From Bostrychus sinensis (Eukaryota; Chordata; Actinopteri; Gobiiformes; Eleotridae), in the NCBI GenBank assembly GCA_020698575.1, contig CM036244.1, forward strand, positions 30,230,034 through 30,294,033: 64,000 nt of DNA. Reading direction: 5' to 3'. The position numbers and the translations under genes are program-made. The notes beneath the pieces were generated by a model. The model made no database searches. It was not told where the DNA came from and worked only from the letters and a program-made list of their open reading frames with translations. Shown one piece after another: positions 59,363 through 64,000 of this stretch (positions within the stretch are counted from its first letter, which is position 1; the number at the start of each line of letters is the position of its first letter).

Positions 59363-61149
59363 GTGAGAGATGAGCGTTTGAAGAAGAGAAAACAGGAACT
59401 TACCTAAAAGAGACAAAGAGAAATCATCATCAGTCATGTGATTATTATAGAAAATATTCAAGCCATTATAACAACAAATAATCACAAGTGTTAGACAATC
59501 TGAAACAGCCCTAATATATCTTCCTTAGTCTTAATTTGTGCTATGACTCCTCCTACTTTACCAAGGCATAATAGATATGGAGATAGCCTTCAAAGAGGGC
59601 ATCTTTAATATGGGTATCATTCATTTACATTGGAATTTTATCATACAGCAATATCTGCACTAAAATCTAGTAATTTTCATGATTATCATCACCTCCTGCT
59701 TCATTATGCACCAAGGTTTGTTCTATCAAAAGAAATATTTAGCTGAAGAAGTAAAAAATGTAGCTTCCACTGACATGTCTTCTGAGACTGAGCGCTCTGA
59801 ACTTATGAGATATCAATGATCCGTGTAGGACCAGTATATCACTGTGATGCAACTGCATGAATTATTCAAAATATGTTTTAAACTTCTGAGTGCATTGTTT
59901 CAATATGTACCAAAGGCAGCCATTAGTCATGACAATGATAAAATAAAGTGATGAAATTCCACCTGCATTGAGCTTCCTGTGATGCTATCTGCTCTGCTCT
60001 GCTCTAATTATGGCAGGGACAATAAGAAGCCAGGGGAATATTGCCAGTGATATAAATGTATTTCTGTCACAGCCTTGTGTCTGCAGATCACTTTCCCACT
60101 GCCATCTCAGAGGCTCCCCTCGCAGACGGGCCTAGTCATAATCCATCTGATCACAATCACAATTTTTTTATAGTTTTTACCTCTATGTGATTATTTCATC
60201 TCCTCTAAATCTACCCCAGAGGCAGATTTACAGGCAGAAACATGGAGTACGGCGTTGTGTGATAAGACACAGTAAAAACTTCTGATATGTCTGTTTAGAT
60301 GCCATTTCAACAGGAGCTACACAGTTTTTTTCCTTGGATTGGTGGAAACCTGTGTAATCATCTAATAGAATATTGTTATAGGAATCATTGAGTTAGTAGT
60401 TGGTGATTGGTTGGGTTGGAAATGCTACAGGTAACAGATTTTGTTGTAACAGCACAGACGGCAATAGCCAAATCAAGTAGTTCAGCCTTAAAGAACACGC
60501 TAAAGTCGTGAAAAACACAGGAACATTTTTGATGTTTTATAGCACTCTAACTGCTGTTCTGAAGCTGTTTTGTCTTGTCGTGTTGAACTCTCTTATTTCT
60601 TAGTCGGATGCGTAGAGGCAAAGACCTATGAAGCGCTCACTGATGCAAGTTCCCCTCAACAGAGCAGAGGCTTCACTTAATGCAGTGTCCGTTGAGAGGC
60701 AGCTTTCAGAGGATGAGATCCAGTCTGCTGTGACCTGAACCGTCCAAGCCCCAGGGAGCAACCAGCAATTTCCAAAAGGTCAACAGTTAAAGAAATAACT
60801 AGGGAGACCAACACAGAGCGAGAAGCAGAACAAGTGCTCAACATTCAGCCGGCTGTTTTACCCGCAGCCATTTTCCCACTGGCTTGTCAGTCAGAGCTAT
60901 GTCTATCATTGAGTTCTTCAATTGAAAAAGCCAGGAGGGGGTGAGTAAAAGGACAAGATATGACCTCTAGAGGAGATACTTTGAAACAGACGTTTGATGG
61001 AACAGGTTGATGTTTGCTGTGAGATGGGAATTGAAAATCTGCAGTGACTTTCACACAGCCTGCAGTTTTCCCCTCCTGGTGACACTGTTAGCAAGACTTC
61101 TACTGTTTGTTGTGGCGGAGGCTGGCTTCACAAAAACCATATGTTCTTT
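59363..61149. other. Non-coding stretch, no gene seen
   Basis: AT-rich sequence. A short (CTCTG)n run occurs near 59989-60004. No further exon compatible with phase 0 was accepted. Confidence 0.4.
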
Positions 61150-61465
61150 ACTGAGGCGCTTGATGAATAAGGGTGACCGCAATGTTATGTGCCCAAAGAA
61201 AGAGGTCACAGAGTCTAGACCTTAACCCCCATTGAGAATCTTTGGGATGTGCTGAAGAAGATTTTGTGAAGAGGTCCAACTCTCCCATCATCAATATCAA
61301 TCTTGGCAAAAAAAAAAAAAAAAATGTATGCAACACTGGACAGAAAGAAATGCTGTGACAGAGCAGAAGCTTATTAAATTGATGCTACAATGAATGTGTG
61401 CTTTAATCAAAGCTAAAGGCAATCCCACAAAATATTAGTGTGTGACTTTTTTTTGGCAGGCAGGG
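61150..61465 (+). mobile_element. 3' fragment of a Tc1-like transposon
   Basis: About 61218-61269 encodes the end of a Tc1 transposase around the catalytic Glu (NPIENLWDVLKKIL then TGA), with a one-base frameshift in the CCCCC run. Downstream text ('caacactggacagaaagaaatgctgtgac...gcagaagcttatt', '...tagtgtgtgactttttttt') is the usual 3' region ending near GGCAGGCAGGG. A 17-bp poly(A) (61308-61324) has expanded inside it. The 5' two-thirds is missing. Confidence 0.78.
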
Positions 61466-61467
61466 TA

Positions 61468-61902
61468 TTTTGCATGGTTTCAAACTATCTTTTATGTATT
61501 ACAATTAGTGACATTTTGCACATTCACTAGTAAAACAGTAAAGAAGGAAAGACATTATTTTAATGACTTAAAAGGTGATAGCAGATTCTCATCAAACTGT
61601 TTTCACCTCAGTGCTCAATTCCTGCTACTCCTCTTACTATAATGTCCATTAGTCCATTAGACTCATTCATAAGTGCTACCATAAAACTATGTTACTCTCT
61701 TGGGTCATTTGAAAGCTAGCAATGGGAATCACCAAGCTACACTGTAATACTGAGACTGCACCTTTCACACAGTTACTGTGGAAAATGAGTTCACTTGAAG
61801 ACTCATAAGACTCTGATGAGGCTGCAAGTGTTAGGATCTCTCTGGGCCTAACAACCAAATAACTCAAATAAATACATACAATTAAAAAACTAAACTTAAC
61901 TT
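61468..61902. other. Non-coding stretch, nothing recognised
   Basis: AT-rich sequence between a Tc1 fragment and a SINE. Confidence 0.45.
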
Positions 61903-62075
61903 AAAAAAAAAAAAAAAAAAAGACGACTCGTGGTAGAGAGCATGCCACTTACCTAGAGAAGCCTGGGTTTGATTCCCCAGATAGGGCCAGGTTGCTCTGT
62001 GTCATTCCCACTAATTACCTGTCTGTGTTCAGTCTCTATCAAATAAATGCAAAAACACCCACACATATGTCTCAA
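61903..62075 (+). repeat. tRNA-derived SINE preceded by a poly(A) run
   Basis: After 19 A (61903-61921) comes an A-box-like 'gtggtagagagcatgcc' (about 61931) and a B-box-like GGGTTTGATTCCC (about 61966-61978), then a tail ending '...cctgtctgtgttcagtctctatcaaataaatgcaaaaac', as in common fish SINEs. The tRNA-like part is not a complete cloverleaf. The leading poly(A) suggests another retroposon end abuts it. Confidence 0.65.
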
Positions 62076-63522
62076 AAATACTAAATAGATAAAACTATTA
62101 AGCGAAAACTACAAATTCTACTGCTGTCATTGTAAAAATGATGAAACATTGTTTACTACACTGAAGTCCTAGTACAGCTGAGGCTAATCACACATAGCCT
62201 GTAAGGGTTGAGACATTATGCCAGAGCTATAATAATAAACAAGCCTATTATAAATGGTCTAAGTGCTTTTGTCTTGTGATACCTCCAGGCAGATAGTTGG
62301 GATCTGTCTTAGCCTGGGAGTGTGCCCTTCTGCCTCCATCTTTGGAGCTGACATGGACCTCCCTTTGTCACAAATATCAATTACAGACTGGGCTGAGGAG
62401 AATTGTGGTGCGCAGAGGCTCTGGTGGGATCTCTGTGTGAATTGGATTGGCTGAATCTCACAGTGGTAGGATGTTGTAGAAGCATGGCCCTGACTGTCTT
62501 CATGCTAAGCCCTGACACATCCTTTATAGCAGTTTGACCTGACTGACACAGTGTTGAACCCCGAGGGAAGTCGAGAGGTTTCTCTGATAGCACTCAGCCC
62601 ACATTTGTTACGTAACGCTGATGGGGCCAACTTTCTCTAAAGAATGTAATTTGCTGGGGATAAGTAAAGGTTACAGCCTGACAGACAAGAGCTGCCTTTC
62701 AGAGCTGTCTGTGATTCATCTGTTTGTGTTGTAAGAGCAGAGGCATAATGAGATAGATCCTCATTTGGTAAGCAGATCACAGCCTTTCACATAAATACAG
62801 GAAAAACAAGTGCTGTCAAAAAATGTCTTTATTTTAAAATAAAGCTTTATTCATATTCTGTTGTTTATCACTGTACACAGTAAGGTCACACTTCCACCAG
62901 ACCCCTTCAGTACCCATGTACTATGTTATGGTATTTATTTCAACAAGAACTTTGTAAGAATATGATTCAGTATACTTGTATAACCATCAAGCCATATATA
63001 CTGTATATAAATGAACATGTATACTATATTTTCATAGCGCCTACTCGTAAAGCTAAATAGATTATATTTATTTATTTTATGGTGTTGAAATGCTCAAAGA
63101 TGTCTCAAAAAAAATCTCTCAAAAATAATCAAGATAACTACCTTAAACCAAACTGTGCATCCTTAAACAAAATAGTTTCTTAGTTAAATGATGCCTCCAA
63201 AGTCCTAATGTTCAACCACCAAATCTGAACATCAGACAAAAACACATTAAAGAGCACACAGCTACACATCTTACTGAACTAAAAAAAATTCTTACAACCA
63301 TGACAAAATAAACAAGGAAAGGCAATGAAAGTAAGAAATAAAAAGTTAACATTTTCTTAGGTATTTTATGTTTGTTATGATCAGTGGCCAATCTGCTACC
63401 TTAACAAAAACGTAACAAATTTACAGCTAAGGTGCCCAGCACAAGTAACCATATTTACAAATGGTCTGAAACCAATAATTAGGTGGAATAAACTTAGACA
63501 ATGCTGTACAGTGTTGACGGTC
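62076..63522. other. Non-coding stretch, no gene seen
   Basis: AT-rich sequence with one 18-bp perfect palindrome (62827-62844). Only short frames without domains. Confidence 0.45.
62827..62844. repeat. 18-bp perfect palindrome
   Basis: CTTTATTTTAAAATAAAG is its own reverse complement. No loop; chance occurrence in AT-rich DNA is possible. Confidence 0.9.
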
Positions 63523-63524
63523 TA

Positions 63525-63807
63525 TGGACACAAACGTCTCATCACATTTTAAATTTGAAATGCTTTTGAATTTCTACCATTGACTCCGAATTTGGCCGAT
63601 TGAATTTGAGGACTGGAAAATATATGCATACAATTTTCCAAAGGCACATTTTTTTATTCTGAAAATTTTAACACTGAAACAACTGCAGTAAAAATTAGAC
63701 ACTGAGATTTCAGTGACTGAAATTCATAGACAAAAAAATGCAGACTCCTATGGTAGAAATTCAAAAGCATTTAAAATTCAAAATGCAATGAGACAAGTTT
63801 ACGTCCA
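63525..63807. mobile_element. MITE with about 70-bp inverted repeats and TA duplication, 283 bp
   Basis: The first and last roughly 70 bases are inverted copies, sharing TGGAC..AAAC, TGTCTCAT/GTCTCAT, and an exact block AAATGCTTTTGAATTTCTA. TA flanks both ends (63523-63524, 63808-63809), which suggests mobilisation by a Tc1/mariner-type transposase. No coding capacity. Confidence 0.82.
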
Positions 63808-64000
63808 TAAAGGTTCTTTAATTCCATTATCTAGTTTTATATGCTGCAGTTAACTAGATTTATTTTACATCCAAGGTCCCTTTAGAAACAAAGAAACAAA
63901 TCTTGTTCCCTTCAGTTGCACCAAAACCTTATTAGCTGCAGTAAAAACTGCCTGCCAATCTGGCTGCACAGGGCAATCTGTATCACCTCAAAGCGTTCTC

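Overview
The window looks like teleost fish nuclear DNA. It is AT-rich, has no compact gene array, and is full of fish-type repeats: a Rex3 (RTE-clade) LINE, several Tc1-like transposons, hAT and PIF/Harbinger-like non-autonomous elements, tRNA-derived SINE pieces, and CA, AT and AAC microsatellites. No rRNA gene, intact tRNA gene, CRISPR array or bacterial-style operon was seen.

Layout. 0-11 kb: a decayed Tc1-like element running off the left edge; a 194-bp segment between 16-bp direct repeats; a 1.47-kb hAT element with a perfect 8-bp target duplication; and three copies of one PIF/Harbinger-like family, one keeping a short Myb/SANT-like leader. 11-18 kb: mostly unique non-coding DNA with a 75-bp AT microsatellite. 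18.5-21.1 kb: a 5'-truncated Rex3 LINE with a long open frame and a 9-bp target duplication. 21-29 kb: non-coding DNA with microsatellites and SINE scraps. 29-38 kb: a deleted Tc1-like element containing a perfect 22-bp hairpin, two hAT-type elements, and an unclassified DNA-transposon-like block. 41-59 kb: three plausible coding exons of one unidentified plus-strand host gene. Inside the roughly 18-kb gap between exons 2 and 3 lie a 1.54-kb Tc1-like element with IR/DR ends and a dead transposase, a CpG-rich MITE, and a V-SINE-like piece. 61-64 kb: a Tc1-like 3' fragment, a tRNA-derived SINE, and a 283-bp MITE with long terminal inverted repeats.

The simplest reading is that much of the right half is intron of one host gene and the rest is intron or intergenic sequence. 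The genes do not form a pathway; most recognisable coding sequence belongs to transposons, nearly all visibly disabled. I saw no convincing new biological system. The best leads are the candidate host exons, the Rex3 copy whose stop codon comes from the target-site duplication, the Tc1 copy with Asn in place of a catalytic Asp, the perfect hairpin in a decayed transposon, and the 16-bp-flanked insertion.
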